From: Ziziphus jujuba | Taxonomy: Eukaryota; Streptophyta; Magnoliopsida; Rosales; Rhamnaceae | Direction of reading: 5' to 3' | NCBI RefSeq assembly: GCF_031755915.1 | Contig: NC_083386.1 | Coordinates: 1,047,501 to 1,111,500, forward strand | DNA: 64,000 bases | Part shown: piece by piece, positions 48,708-62,450 of the stretch | Numbering within the stretch: the stretch's first letter is position 1 | Layout of the letters: each line of letters opens with the position of its first letter | Translations under genes and position numbers: made by a program | The notes under the pieces: model-generated | Database searches by the model: none | Told to the model about the DNA's origin: nothing | Seen by the model: only the letters and a program-made list of their open reading frames with translations

Positions 48708-49162
48708 AGGCGTGATTTTCATTTTCAAGTCATTTTAATTTTTCTGGGGAAGGCCATGGCCTTTTCTTTTAGCCAGCCCTGCGAACCAGGCAAGCAAGTC
48801 ATTTTACCCTTCAAAAAAACTGAATTCAGCCAATCATAAAATAAACGAAACTGAAAAACCATAAATAAATAAAATAAAAAGAATAAAAAATAAAAAACAA
48901 AAACAAAAACAAAAAATCCACCAATGGCAACAACAGCATAACCAATCCTAAAAAACAGGGTAAATGCAAGCTGAAATACAGTGAAACAGCTCCCTTTGGC
49001 CAAACTCTGCTATTAGCATTAGACAACTGAGAAATAGAGTAATACAGATTTCCCTGATTGGACCAAAAGCATACAAGGTCCTGTATCAGAGATGCTCTGG
49101 AAACAGAAATTGAAAATAGAATCATGCCAAACAACATCCTAACTACTCATGCCAGAGGGACC
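47467..49162. other. intergenic region between convergent CTPS and HUA1 genes
   Basis: AT-rich. It contains degenerate repeats of a CATCCTGAT(A/G)... ATTCAAATG type between about 48200 and 48430 and the tandem array at 48500-48732. The part from about 48740 to 49162 probably includes the HUA1 3'UTR. The frames here are low complexity. Confidence 0.55.
48500..48732. repeat. three-copy tandem repeat with embedded AC/AT microsatellites
   Basis: Three units of unequal length (about 59, 91 and 83 bp) start near 48500, 48559 and 48650. Each runs CATCTT(G/A)(A/G)TTGTAAATT, then an AC/AT run, then GGCGTGATTTTCATTTTCAAG. The constant flanks are nearly identical; length differences come from the dinucleotide run. 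Confidence 0.85.
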
Positions 49163-52100
49163 TCACTGCGCCTGTTCCTGGATGGATTCACTGCCTTTCT
49201 CCTCTTCATTCGCCTCGCCCCCAGCAGCTGTAGATGTCCCTTGTGACGTTGCCATTGCCATTGCTTCACCAGGAGGTGGGTGATCAAACTTGCAGGTTGC
49301 ACCGTACTTGCATGTTCCGGTTTTCATATAATATGGACAGATTATAGAACCCTGTCAAAACATTCCACCGTCGTTAATATTCCCTACACCATGCCATCGT
49401 ATTAATTGCTAGATATACATCTTAAACCATATCATAAGCCCAATAAGACAAATCATATGATTTAAAACAATAAAAAAATCAGTTGTCACCTCAGAGATGA
49501 GGCACATTCAATTACATTTCCTACCATGTATATTTCTTCCTAGTTTATTACAATAGTAGTGCCAAACTGCCACTGTTCAAAAGCAAAGTGAATCAACCTG
49601 TTCAAAAAGAAACTTAAAACAGTCCAAGAGTTCTAGAAATATCAGTGCATCCAGCTGATTTTCTCTACTTCACCCATCCGTTGAGAAGTTGAAGGACAAA
49701 GCAAGTGTCCAGAATGCATTCTTAAATCCTCCTAAAGCACCTAAGTACTGTAACAGAACAGATTCCAAAGTGCATGAAAGATGGCGGTCAAACATGAGCC
49801 AAGCATACCACAGTCGCCATGCACTATACATGGGTAAAATCTTGCATTGCTTTCACATATTACCAGGCTGCTGGAATCTGAAAATACCCAAACGCCATGC
49901 CTCCAGAAAATATTTGTGGCATACTTCTTAAAGATCTGTCATGGATTTTTGTACCCAACCCTGGTAGCTCACATGAGCACTAAGACAATTACACCAGAAC
50001 ATCACTAGCTTTGCTGAAACGGCCAAAATGGAGTCCGAGCAAACAAAATTGATTTCAGATGAAGACAAAAAAGATCCGCCTGATGTGCCTTAGAAACACA
50101 ACCTAACTGTTGATCTGTATTTTTGGGTGAAAAAAGGCAAACTTATTGATTCATACAGAAATGAAATTATTGTCCCATTTTAAGAGTCAATATATGGAGA
50201 GACATAAACAAACTTCACCCAAGAAAAAATTGCTAAACAATTAGAAAGCAAAAAGAATTTACTCTCCCACCTCCCTCTCTCTTCCCTCCTTCCCTCAATT
50301 AGAAAAGGGAAAGAATTCAAATACAAGATCATATACATTTAGGCTCTAATACCATGCTAAAGTAAAATCAATCAGAAAAGGCTAAGCTCTTAAGAGGTGG
50401 ATATGTAAATCAACTTAAACAACCACAAATTAACAATTAATACCACACCAAAGAATCCTTTGAATGAACTAATGCATACCTCTCTACGAGGAAGTCCAGC
50501 GAGAGTTAGTTTTGTGGTTTCTTGTTGAACTTGACTTGCTGTTGACAATGTTGGTGCTGACCGATCAATAGGATGATGGTATTTGCATCGTTCACCAAAC
50601 TTACATTCGCCGGTCTTCATATAGTACTAAAAACATAGACAAAATAAGAATCAAATACTTAATAGGGGAAGACAATCAAAAAAATCAATTGACAGGGCAA
50701 ACCCTATTCAAACCAAGCAGTTTGAGTTCAGTCAGAAGGGGTAATTGGTTTGAGTTGTATGAGAAAATTATAAAACAAAACTGGATTGAAGTGATTAAAG
50801 GTATAAGAGAAAGATAACTGAACTCAACCAAACACTGATTATAATAAATTATATATTTTCTAAAACTTGTGCATGCATAAATCTGACTTTATTAAGCGAA
50901 TTATACAGTCATGATAATTTCAACTATACATTCGTTTGGTTTTAGATGTATAATAGGTTGGTTTGTTAGATTTTAAAATCAACCTACTGCAATTGTTTTG
51001 GCAGGGACAAGACAAAATATAGTAAAGAAGAATAATAAGATTGAAAAATGAAAAATAAAAATAAAAAAAGCATCTGCATATCTGCCCTGTCTTCTCTCTT
51101 TCCTAATCTCATTCCTCAAATGTTACAAATAATTAGTATACAAGAAAAATATACTAAACTATAAATTAAAGACAAACTTCTAATAGAAAATCATAAATAT
51201 ATAAACAACAAATATGAGTATCCTAGAAAAAAGTATGCTACCAAATCTTTTGAGAGTGAAGGTCCAAACTTTATTTTCTAGGATCAACAAGAGTGAACAA
51301 CAAAAAGAAGATTCAATAGGACAAGAGATTATGCTACCAAATCTTTTGTGAGTGAAGGTACAAACTTTATTTTCTAGGATCAACAAGAGTGAACAACAAA
51401 AAGAAGATTCGATAGGACAAGAGATTAATTTATTTAACAACAGGGTTATTGGATGGTTAGTCCCTAAAGTATACACATGGTTACACTTTGGTTCCTGAAC
51501 TTTCTTTTTGAAGCTCTGATCATTATACTTCAGTTTTTGATACACTTTAGTCCCTAAATTATTTTGTCTACTTTTTAGCAGTTTTGATACATGCAGTATA
51601 CTTTATGCAATACGCAGGCATCTTGTTTTTACAATTTCAATGTTTCCTTACTATAATGAGTGTACTGCATGTCTTAAAACTGCTAAACATTAGATCGTTA
51701 GTTTAATAACCAATGTGTATCCAAAAATGAAATTTAAAGACCAAAGTGCCAACCAAAAAAGTTTAAGGACCAAAGTGCAACCATGGACATGGTTCCAGGA
51801 CTAACAATACCAATAACCCTTAACTAAACACACATATAAGTAAATTTTAATAGATGCATACATCACATTCAATCTGTCCAGGTCGTTGAGGATAGATAGT
51901 TGCCACTCCCACCTGCAACAGACAACACATTATGTATCACTTACAAAAGGGTAAATGAAATCTCACAAAACCCACAATACAATGAGAAACCAAGTAAAAC
52001 ATTAAGAAGACTTATCCCTTTCCAATTCCAAAATAGTAATTATGTGCTTTTAAGGCAGAAAAACAAAAATTAAAAATTAAAATTTTAAAATTTTAAGAAA

Positions 52101-55100
52101 AATTAAAAATTGAAAATTGAAAAAGAATGCAACATTTACACAATGTTTTAAAAAATTATTGATGTACAAACAATGAGAGAAAACCGCCAAGTGTTAGGCA
52201 TTGCACAAAACTAGATTATCGGCTTAGAGGAATTAAATGAACAACAATAGTGAGGTGGGTGGGTGTGTGTGTGTGAGAGGGAGGGAGAGAGAGAGAGAGA
52301 GTTAATATATTCCAACTATAGTACTTTACATGAAAATACAACCATAACAAGAAAGAGACTGGATAACCTAATAATATCCAAATTTACCGTTGGCTGAGCT
52401 AATCTAGGGTCAATGGTCTGATAGAGAGAGGCAACTGGATTAACAGCTCCAATGTTAAGACTAGCAGCTGGAGAGGCTATAATGGTATGGCCAATTGCTG
52501 CAGGTGGATGTATTGCTGCACAAACAGCTAGGATTGAGATATTGAACCAATCTTATAAAATACACACTTCAAACTATAGTGCACCGACTCAATTCTAAAT
52601 AACGAAACAGAATCATGAACCCACCATTTCTATCAGGATGATTGTAGCGGCATGTGGCACCATACTTGCAACTGATTTAAAGAAAAGAGGCAAAAAAATA
52701 AAGAAGAAAAAAACAAACCAGAATTTCCAGTCATTTACTGCTTTTACCATAAGCCAATCATAAAAAGAGACATCTACGTATATATACAATTTTACCACAA
52801 TACACAGGCACGCCCACCATAAGTCAATTGAACGTAATACACAGGTTATATCCAGTGGATTACATGTAATCGGATCATGTAACCCACTAGCCAGTGGGTT
52901 ACATGTAATTGACTGGGCTCCCACCCATGTATGACAGCAGAACTGTATATATATATATATATACATATATGCATTAACCTGCCAGTTTTCAGGTAGAATG
53001 GGCAATCTGGTTCACCCTGTTAAAAGCAGAAGATATGTGATCAATCAAAATGGCATCATGTAGACTAAACAATAAAGAATGTCAACTAAGAACCTGAAGA
53101 TCAAAACATTTTTTTCTTTTTATGATTGAAAACTTTACTTTCTTGTCGAACAGACAATACACAGAAAAGGAGAGGACACGGAATGACATTCTAAATTAGC
53201 AGGAACAATATGAGACCCAGATCAAGACAGAGAATGGGAGGGGGGCAGGAAACGACAGAAGTTAACCCTGACAATGGCAAATCGACCTGATTAATTCCAT
53301 GGCATGTTCAAGGCCATCCTTGTTTGTATAGCATTGACTAGCAAATTTTACCAGCATGATCTTGGAATGGCTACAGGCCCCATAATCTATACTGCACTAA
53401 AAATTTCTAGAGTAAGAATGAGGTGGGATCAAGATTACAACCATCAGGAGAGGATAAGAAAGATCATAGAATCTCAGAGATCCTTAAAATTGTATTAATT
53501 TGACCTTTTTCCTTTTCAAGTCATTATTTTGTCTTTCTAGGTCACTTAAACACTGTAGAAAGAAATTTTGGGCCCCTTCAAGATGTTTGTAGGCATCTGT
53601 ACACCCCCAGTACTTTTTCTTCTATCCAATTATTCCGCCCAGTTTCCCTTCCCCTCATTTTCTATTTGATTTTCTCATACACTTAGGTCTATTTTCTGCA
53701 CTTCAGTCTTCCTTAACTCTCCTGGCCTGAAGCAGAGAATTTAGAGTTTAAAAGCTATCCTGATTTGTTGGATAGATAGTAAAGAAGTTGTACATGGTTT
53801 GATATCCATTTCTAGCCTTTTTTACACAATGTCCAGGATCTTGCTGTCCTACCATCTGATTCTCAAGAATGCCCACCAATCCTAGTTAGAATCATAATTT
53901 TGTCACCTTGCTTTTAAATGAAGACAATGAGAAGGATGACAATATGAGCCAGCTTTAAAGAGAATTTATTGTATGCAAAGCAATTTAAATTGCATGCAAT
54001 ATAGTAACCATACTGTATGCTGAAAGGCTCGTTATATACCCACAAACTATCACAACTAAATTACCGGTCTTATAGGAAGTTCTTTAGAATTATAGAATAA
54101 TGCTGGGGTGAATGCGGCAGAATTATGCACAGCTCCAAATGTGCCTTCTGTATTTAGTGCTACTTCAGTATGTCTGCTAGTTCCATTTTCTTGTCCATTA
54201 GAAAGTATTTGGACATCTTTTGGATGATGGAATTTGCAGGTTGCACCAAACTTACAATTTCCAGTCTTCAAGTAGAACTGTTCAAAATTACAAAACGGAG
54301 AATAAAATCAACACAAAAATAAAAATAAAAAAGAAGAAAATGGTAATACTGCCACAGAATATTGAAGGAATTTATCTTACTGCACATGGGGGCTCAAATG
54401 GCCTCTCAGGTAAGACAGCAACGTCTACATTTTCTAAAGAACCCTGAAACCAGAATGAAGCATTGTAGCCTAAGAGAGCAGAATAGATGCACATGACACT
54501 CAAATCTTGAAAATCTGAAGTCACATATACTTACTGCAGTAGTCTTATCCTTTGGATGATTAAACTTGCACCTCAAACCAAATTTGCATCTTTGGGTTTT
54601 TATAAAGTACTGTAACACATGAGTGCAAGAGAAGTAATGAAACGCATAAACCAATCTAGAAATCTGAAGAAAGATTAAGAGCTTAAAAAAATAAAAATAA
54701 ATAAATAAATAAAAATAAAAAAATAAAAAATAAAAAAAATTTAAAACAATAAAAAACAACTTTTCCATAAATTTCTTTTATAAACTAAAAGTAGATAACA
54801 ATTTCTGAAAGCATTATTAGATTTCTTCAATCCATGGTCATTATCTGAAAAATTATTTCAACAAAAGCTTCCTAAAATCATTTCGTTTTCACCACTTTCT
54901 TTCTTAAAAGTCACACTACAGCCTAATATTGTGAAATATTACTTACTGGACAATCGGGTGCTCCTGGTCTCTCAGGAAGGGATTCACTAGTAGCAACAAG
55001 TGGAACCTAAAAATAAACAGAAGATCAATTTTTTTTTTTTTTATTTATTTATTTATTTATTTTTTTTTTTTTTTTGTGACATTGCAACAAATCAACAAGG

Positions 55101-56036
55101 GATGATTCTCTGTGTCATTACATTTTAGCAATTTGGGAACATATAGGAAAATTAATACATATATATGTATATATACACACACACACGAATGAGAAAAACA
55201 GCAAACGAAACTGCAGATCTGACCAATGAGACTAAAGATGCAACTTATAGAACTAATGGACGCAAAAGTAAAAGAAAAAATCCTCAATATACGTATTCCA
55301 AGTTATCATGCATAAAAGTTATCAGACACTAGGTTCAGCCATTATCAAAATTAGAGCATAGGAACACTTCAGTGTATTTAATGTAGGGAAAATAAACCAG
55401 GGAATCATATGCTAATTGACATCCACATATACCAACAAAACAAACTAGGGAACTAAATGATAAATTTAAAAGACATAAACTAACCATATTTCTTACCCTT
55501 CATGTTTTCTTACAATAACTGTCCTATACTGATCAATATACACAGCAAAGCATATATCACTATTGAGTAAATGACACTCATATCCTCTTTATCACATGTA
55601 TACATAGCAAAGAAAAAAAAGGCAATATTATTTCAATAATTTTATAATCTGAATAAAAGCAGCCTTCACAAGTTAAAAGTAACAATTCCAATGGAAGATT
55701 TACCTACAATCTAAATATCTTAAGCTACCATCTTTAATCACAATCCATTGATGGATTTGATCAATATTAGCTAGTACCTTGACTTTCCTGTGGTAGTCCA
55801 TAATAGTTTAGCTTATCTAGAAACGGTTCAAATATAGATCAATATTCCACAAAGTCAAACTAATTTGCAATGATATTTCCAGCATTTTGAACTTGCTCTG
55901 ACTACAAATATTGTAAGCAGGTACAGAAACAATTATAAAAAGAAACAGTAAGTATTAATCCCTAGAGCCAAGATGGCCCATTACAAGGAGAGGGAGAGAG
56001 GGAGAGGGGGAACTCCACACACACACACACACACAC

Positions 56037-56077
<41 letters not shown>

Positions 56078-58849
56078 CCCAAAAAAAAAAAAAAAACACC
56101 CAGTTTAACAGAATTGCAAATACCCAACCAAAGCAAGGAACCAAAAAAGAAGGAAAAAACGCAGAAGAGAGAATAAATAAGAGAACATTACAGATAGATT
56201 ATCTAAATTCTCTAAAGACCTATCTTTCAAAAATTCCAACCCCATTGACTTACTTGACTGTTACATCATTTGTTCTGCAAAACCAGGTTTTACACATATT
56301 GTTTAGCAGGTAAATGTAATACCTATTATTGTTTAGCAGGTAGATAGAAAACAGTAATATATCAAATCTATTATACGGAAAAAATTGGGGGAGAAAAAAC
56401 AGGGGTAAAAAAATTAAAAGGAGTAGTGGCATAAAATATATGTAGTTACGATCAAGTAATATCCCAAGTGATACCACATAGCTTATAAATATAAGAACAA
56501 TTATTTGATAAATCGAAGCAATATTTATCCGAAACTAGAATTTAAGAGGAAAAAGTACTATATAATATTATTTATATGTAGATTATAATAATATTACTAC
56601 CATAGGCATAAATATAATAACAAACAGTCACCTCTTTCCAATCTGGGATTCCACCCTCAGGAACCCAAATAGGATGGTCAAACTTGCAGCTATCTCCAAA
56701 TTTACAGGTTCTTGTGAGCATATAGTGGGCACAATCCTTCTCTCCTGGCCTCTGAGGATATATAGGCAAATTGCTTGCACTTTCATATCTAGAGCGCTTG
56801 GCTAAAGAGTTTGTAGAATACCAAGCTTCACTTTGCCCAATTGTATTATGGACACCCAAAAGAGTCTGATGGTAGAGCACTATAGTACATAGTAGACAAG
56901 TATATACATCAAAGCCACAGGAAACATAAATGTTACTATATAAGTACTAGCGCTTAAAAAGTTCTTTTGGATAAGAACATACATATACTAGAAAAGCATA
57001 GATAGAATCAAAATAGTACTTATATATTGAGCTCAATGCAGAAGAAATATTAATAATTACTAGCTTTAAAGTAGTTTATAAGAAAAACTATTTTCCTTCT
57101 TCTTTGTGTTTCTTTGATGCAAACTACCTTATTTTGATATCATCTTTTATAATTTGTAAAAATACAATATATCACATGTATTTCTCTAGATAGATCAGCA
57201 TTTAGATGTGCCCCAAAAAATTTGGCACATTTTGTATATTCAGTTTATCTTCTATAAGTAGGTGTCATATTAAATATACAGCCAAAAGATGCAACAAAGA
57301 GTGGATAATAATTTAACAACTCAACTACTCTGTCCCTTAGATGTCGTCCACTCGAAAAAAAGAAAAAAGAAAAGAGAGAGAGAGAGAGAGAGAAGTCACA
57401 TTTAAGCAAGTAAACAAGGATACTTTCTCAAACACTTGGAAAAATATATTCCAATACTCCACTTATTCAATTTTATTTTGTTTATCTATCTAATTTAACA
57501 ATGTCATCAACAAAAAGTAACCAAAATCTGTTTTTTAAATATTGACAACAAATAAATTATTCAACACCTACACCTACAGTGCAGCTTGTTTGAGGTTTAT
57601 TAAAGTTAAAGAGTAACTGATTTGCACAATCATATTGGACAATAGTCTAACTAATAGCTGGTTTTAAAATAACAATGTTCTCCTTCTTTTCCAAAGTAAT
57701 TAGCCGCTTTGTGGAATACTAATACTAAATTCCTTTTACAGTTCTAACATACTATTGAAGGCGGACAATTTATTAAACTATGACACTGTGACTCTAAGTA
57801 GTTTCACTTTGCACATGATCTGTTGTACTTGTGGATTGTTGACATGAGTAACTAAAGTTTCCATCAGCTGTTTGGCCATATATTCCGTACTTAAGCATTG
57901 AAAAGAAGAAATATCATAAAATCTGTCTCCGAGCGTACCATTATTGATTGTTCACCCATTAGAGAAACAAACGCAATATGCTATTCCAATTTGCTATCGT
58001 ATTGTATGCACGCGCAACAAAAGTGCAAGTATCATCTTTGGTCAAGCTTTAACTACGGAAGGTCAGATTTATACTAATATAATTACCATGTTAAGTTTCA
58101 ACATGACCGACAATAAAACATAGAACAGCAAAATGCAGATTAGTTTAGTTATGGAATAGGTAATAACTTTAAACGAAAGGAAGAAGCAATGTCTCAATGC
58201 ATCAAAAGTCAAATGCACTTTTAGGTTACAGAAGTGTGACTACGAATGAAGGAAGGCACGCTATACGCCATGAGATTAGAATTTAGGATATAGGATAGGA
58301 AGTGTTTCACTTGCACTCACTAACGTTTGAAAATGAAAATCAAAATCAGAGTCTTCGTAATAACTAGAGCATCCATCCAGACACTTACACAGAAGATAAA
58401 ATAAATAAATAAATAAGTAAAAGGCACTCATATGGTGTTGTGGGTGCATAATAGAGGCGAATTTTGGCAAATAATATTATTTTTTATTAAAAAAAAAAAT
58501 TGGGGTGGGAAGAATGGAATGGATCTTCCCAGGAAGTAAACAGACAAAATAAGAAGCGAAAGTAATAGAAGAAAAGGGAGGAACCTTCAGCAGCAGAGCG
58601 TTTGACGCCGGAAAGAAGGGAGTCAGCAGCGGAGGAGTAAGAAGCTAGGGCATCGGCGGTGGTGTGGGTGAGATACATCCGATGGTGATCGGCAAGGGAG
58701 TATTTGGAGGAATCTGAGTCAGAGGAGGAAGCAGCAAGGTATCGAAGGGCGGCTTCGGAATACACGCTCGACAGACCACCACCGCCTGTTGCTGTTGCAC
58801 CAACTGCTCCTGATGCTGCTCCTCCGTACCCGTACAGATGGCTCGCCAT
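49163..58849 (-). CDS. HUA1: six-finger CCCH RNA-binding protein, HUA1-like
   Basis: In Arabidopsis HUA1 binds RNA in the nucleus and, with HUA2 and HEN4, promotes processing of AGAMOUS pre-mRNA in flowers. Twelve exons on the minus strand: 58849-58585, 56879-56632, 55006-54947, 54609-54535, 54443-54381, 54277-54065, 53016-52979, 52671-52625, 52515-52388, 51912-51862, 50626-50480, 49351-49163. All are GT-AG, total 1524 nt, 507 residues, close to the Arabidopsis protein. Six C-X8-C-X5-C-X3-H fingers: [100 protein letters not shown] and [20 protein letters not shown]. Several are split by introns in or next to the finger. The N-terminus is Gly/Ala/Ser-rich with an AKRSRYES stretch before finger 1. 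ZFN1-like five-finger paralogs are excluded by the finger count. Confidence 0.93.
51235..51426. repeat. 96-bp tandem duplication in a HUA1 intron
   Basis: Two adjacent 96-bp copies (51235-51330 and 51331-51426) with about three differences. Both begin ATGCTACCAAATCTTTTG and end GGACAAGAGATT. The near identity suggests a recent event. It lies in the intron between exons 10 and 11. Confidence 0.92.
51443..51819. mobile_element. Mutator-type MITE in a HUA1 intron
   Basis: A 377-bp non-coding element with inverted ends: GGGTTATTGGATGGTTAGTCC at the left and the complement of a GGGTTATTGGTATTGTTAGTCC-like sequence at the right. The similarity extends inward for about 60 bp (CATGGTT(A/G)CACTTTGGT). 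Flanking 9-mers TTAACAACA (51434-51442) and TTAACTAAA (51820-51828) agree at 7 of 9 positions, fitting a decayed 9-bp Mutator duplication. Confidence 0.72.
52853..52913. repeat. short direct repeat in a HUA1 intron
   Basis: CCAGTGG(A/G)TTACATGTAAT(C/T)G occurs twice about 40 bp apart, with an inverted partial copy (CATGTAACCCACTAG) between, so small hairpins are possible. Non-coding. Confidence 0.5.
56015..56077. repeat. (CA)n microsatellite in HUA1 intron 2
   Basis: A CA run of about 60 bp with one interruption (ACACAACAC near 56036), preceded by a GA-rich stretch and followed by an A run. The His-Thr and Cys-Val frames across it are artefacts. Confidence 0.95.
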
Positions 58850-59971
58850 CGCCCACTCCTACTACTCCTGATTCAAGCCAGAATGCCAGATTTTAGCTTC
58901 TTTTTTTTTTTATGATTTTTAACCAAAACCAACACCAACACCAACACCAATGCATCGCTATCAATTCCTTTCGGCTTTTGTGTCGATGCTCATATACATA
59001 TTTCATACAATTACGCTGCGGCCCCTTGCTTTTCCCACTTTTATGAAAATGCCTCGCAGGGTACGGTATTCCAAAATTTTTAAAACATCCGAAAATTTAA
59101 AAATATATATATATTGAAATTCTAATACAAACTTTTTCACCAAAAATTCAGTCGTTCATATTTAACAAATTTTAAACTCGTCTTTAATTATGAATGTTTT
59201 TATTTTTTTTCTTTACAAATTAAATAATAATATACGTGAACAACTAGAAAATAGTTTCACACGAAATTATGTGTTAATTTATTTTGTAAGGTATAAAACT
59301 TTGTTAAAATAATTTTAATTAAACAATCTGTAGTTTATCTTGGGGAATGGTCGGAACAATCATTTTGAATTTGTAAACTGAAGTCACTTATTTACAAATG
59401 GAATATGGACATTTTATTAATTAAAAATTGGCCATTTGTATTTCTTTTTTCATGTTTTCCTTTGAGTACCCCAGATTTGTTTTTACTTCGAATTTTAAAA
59501 ATCATTTTTATCTTGCTCATATGTTGGATTTCTGTTCTAAATAATAATTTTATTATAATTAAATATAATAAATCATTTGTTTCAATTAGTTATAAAAACA
59601 GATTATTTTCCCCAAAAAAAAAACTTTTAAAAAAAGATTTTTAAAATATTAATAATAAAATAGTAATCAAATTAACAGTAAACTACCTTGGCAACCAAAT
59701 TGAATCATACTTTTACATTAAATTTTAAGTTGTCAAAATATATATGTCCCATCAAGTTGAAAGAAGATGAAGATAATTAAAGTGCCGACCAACGGTAATA
59801 AAATGAGAAATTTGATACCGTTTAAGCTTAGATTAATTGTAAAGTTTACTAAGATTCTCTTAATTAACTTTTTATGTTAATGCTACTTTTGAAAAAAATA
59901 AAATTTTAATTAATATCAAAGAGTGTACTGAGAACCCGTCTCAATCGAAATTAATTGATTAAAACGTAATA
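58850..59971. other. intergenic region upstream of HUA1
   Basis: Promoter side of HUA1. It has a short AACACC-type repeat near 58925-58950 and is otherwise AT-rich with A/T runs. No gene or clear regulatory motif is recognised. Confidence 0.5.
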
Positions 59972-59991
59972 AAATGCGAGTAACATAGTTC

Positions 59992-61837
59992 TTTTTTTTT
60001 TTTTTTTTTTTTGGGTAATATAAATTGCATTAAGCGCAAAAAAGGAAAGCGGACAACCGGTTTACCCCATGGTACTAGCAGCCTTTCCTCTATGAGGATT
60101 TGATTCAAGATATTGGCTGGGCAGTTACATATATTTACATTACAACAAAATAAGTTATGCTGTCCCTCAAGCCTCAAGGCTACCTTACCTGCTAGGTCAG
60201 CACATTTGTTAGCCTGTCTTGGGGTCCAACAAACTATTCAATTGTTACCTTTTAGTTTATCTTTGAGAGATTTAACTAAATTCCATGAGTCCCATTCGCA
60301 AGGCTCAAAAGACTCTTTCAGCTGGTTAACCACGGATTGAGCATCGCAGTGCCAATCCACCTCTTTCCAAGCAAACTCCTCAGCTATAATTGTAGCCCAT
60401 TCAATAGCTTTGAGCTCAGCAATATCAGCTCTCACCGATTGCAAGGGCTTGGCTACAAGCAACAGAACCTTGCCTTTGACATCTCTAGCTATGAATGCTA
60501 CAGCTGATTTATCTGTAGAACGTGCCGTGTCTGTATTGATGCATATTTTGCCACTTTGTGGGGGTTGCCAACTAGCCCTTCTATGTAAAGAAGTCGCAGG
60601 ACCCCTTGTTAAGACAGCTAGGTTGAATTCTTCAACTAAAAATTCCCATCTTGTCGTGGCCTGGGTTATTGAGCTTTTTTTTTTTTGAAGAGTTTATCAT
60701 TGCGAAGTTCCCAAATAACATAGAGAAAAGTGGCAAGAAGCAGAGAGGTAAAATCCTTTCCTCCAAGGTTAGAGTAAAGTTGAGGGGAAGGGTTCACGCA
60801 CCAACTGAACAATTCCTGGGTGTTACTTGTTGCTAGTGAATCTAGTCTTAGGCTCCATTTACTGCTGAAAGCAACTGCTCTAGCTGCTAGACACTCAAGG
60901 AAAAGATGGGAAGATGTTTCGAAGTTGGATCCTCAAAGGGTGCAGCTCGGGTCTCCCTTACCGGTTCTTTCGTAAAGTGTGTTTTTTAAGGGTAACACTT
61001 TTGCAGCAAGCCTCCAAAGAAACATTTTTAGTCTCTTGTGGAGGTTGGCTATCCAAATCTCCTGCCGAAGATTGTCTCGCGTCTCTCCATTGCAAGTCAG
61101 GATGCTATAGCAGCTTTTAATTGAAAAAATACCGTTGCTGGTGGTAGTCCAAAACAATTTATCTTCAATGTCGGCTCCATGTATCTTCACTTTTTTAATG
61201 GCCTCTAAGGCTTCTTGATCGCAATGCTGTTGCAATTTTGCTTCATCCCAGCTTAGAGTGAGACGATTCAGAAGATCAGCTACTCTCCTAGCTTGGTTTC
61301 CGTCAGCTCCCTCTTTAATTTTTAGGGCTTTTCCTACAACTTCAAGGACCCAAGGGTTCTTCCAAGGCTTAACGGTCCATCCGCTACCGATTTTAAAGCA
61401 GGAACCCTTTTCTAATCACTTCTTTGGAGCTTAGAAAGCTTTTCCAAACCTAAGAACTCCCTCGTTTGTATCTGCAGTCAAAGAAGGTCTTGTTGTATAG
61501 ATACTTGGCTCTTAGGAGTTGGATCCATACTCAGCTCTTAGGAGTCGGGTCCATAAACTGTCCTCCTCCTTGGCAAGTTTCCAACCTAGTTTCGCCAAGA
61601 ATGCTGTATTGAAATCTTTGAATTTCCTAATATCCAGGCCCCAAGAGCTTTAGGTTTGCATAAGGCTCCCCAGTTCTTGAGAGCTAGATAATTCCTATTG
61701 CCTTCCCTTCACCCCACCAAAATCTTCTCATCATAGCATCCATCTAGCATCATCCATCTCATTGCAAATGGTATTTGGGATTTGAACGTCGACATTGTGT
61801 AGATTGGGGCTGCTTAGGCAATTGATTTAATCATTGC
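59992..61837 (-). mobile_element. 5'-truncated LINE (non-LTR retrotransposon) remnant
   Basis: The minus strand encodes the 3' part of a LINE ORF2 with breaks. The end of reverse transcriptase is at about 61800-61560 (YTMSTFKSQIP, NYLALKNWGALCKPKALG). The zinc-binding RT-associated region is at 61235-60933 (DKLFWTTTSNGIFSIKSCY, RLKMFLWRLAAKVLP). RNase H is at about 60560-60190 (AELKAIEWATI, VDWHCDAQSVVNQLKES). A 3' poly(A), seen as T at 59992-60013, ends it. Imperfect 20-bp flanks starting AAATGCGAGT (59972-59991 and 61838-61857, 16 of 20 identical) look like the target duplication. The reading frame is shifted several times. Confidence 0.87.
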
Positions 61838-61857
61838 AAATGCGAGTTAGGTAGTTG

Positions 61858-62450
61858 ATAATTCTCATAGTCCGGTCCATGTATGACGTGCCATGCCATG
61901 ATAAGCAAAGTGATGGTAGTAAAGGTTAAAATATAAAATTATATTAATTTATTGTTATATGTTAATAGAATTTTAAGTTTTTGTTTATCGTTAGATTTTA
62001 ATAGAATTTAATTTTTTAATAAAATTTTAATATATCATGAAATTACTATTTTATTATTTTTAAATTTTTTTTTAAAAAAATCATATTAAAATTAATTTTA
62101 TCTATGTCATATATATATATATATATGAACTCGCGCCACTTATAATGATGATGATTTAATTATAATAATGATGATTTATGAGTACGTGGGCACGCAGGAG
62201 AGAAGGAGAGGGAAAGAGAAATTAACCAAGTAGATTTTTAGTAAGGGTAATTTTATTAAAGAAAACACAAACAAATTTTATTATAATTTACATTTATATT
62301 ATATAATATTACATGAAAATGGGATATGTGATATATAGCATATAAAATAAGAAAGAAAGAAGAAAGGAGGGAGAGAAGGGGGGTAGAATGGGACATGGGA
62401 CATGAGGATGAGGGTGAGGTAGGGTTGGTTTAAGGTGGGGGTAAGATAGG
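61858..62450. other. intergenic region and 3' flank of the PM41-like gene
   Basis: AT-rich, with an (AT)n run near 62110-62126. The C/T-rich minus-strand stretch at 62340-62450 is probably the 3'UTR of the PM41-like gene. No gene is supported. Confidence 0.5.

Noticed and set aside
48725..49137. Phe/Leu-rich minus-strand membrane-like proteins
   Set aside because: They are low-complexity translations of A-rich DNA in the HUA1 3' flank, without family motifs or codon pattern.
55962..56176. His-Thr repeat and Cys-Val repeat proteins
   Set aside because: Artefacts of the (CA)n run in HUA1 intron 2.
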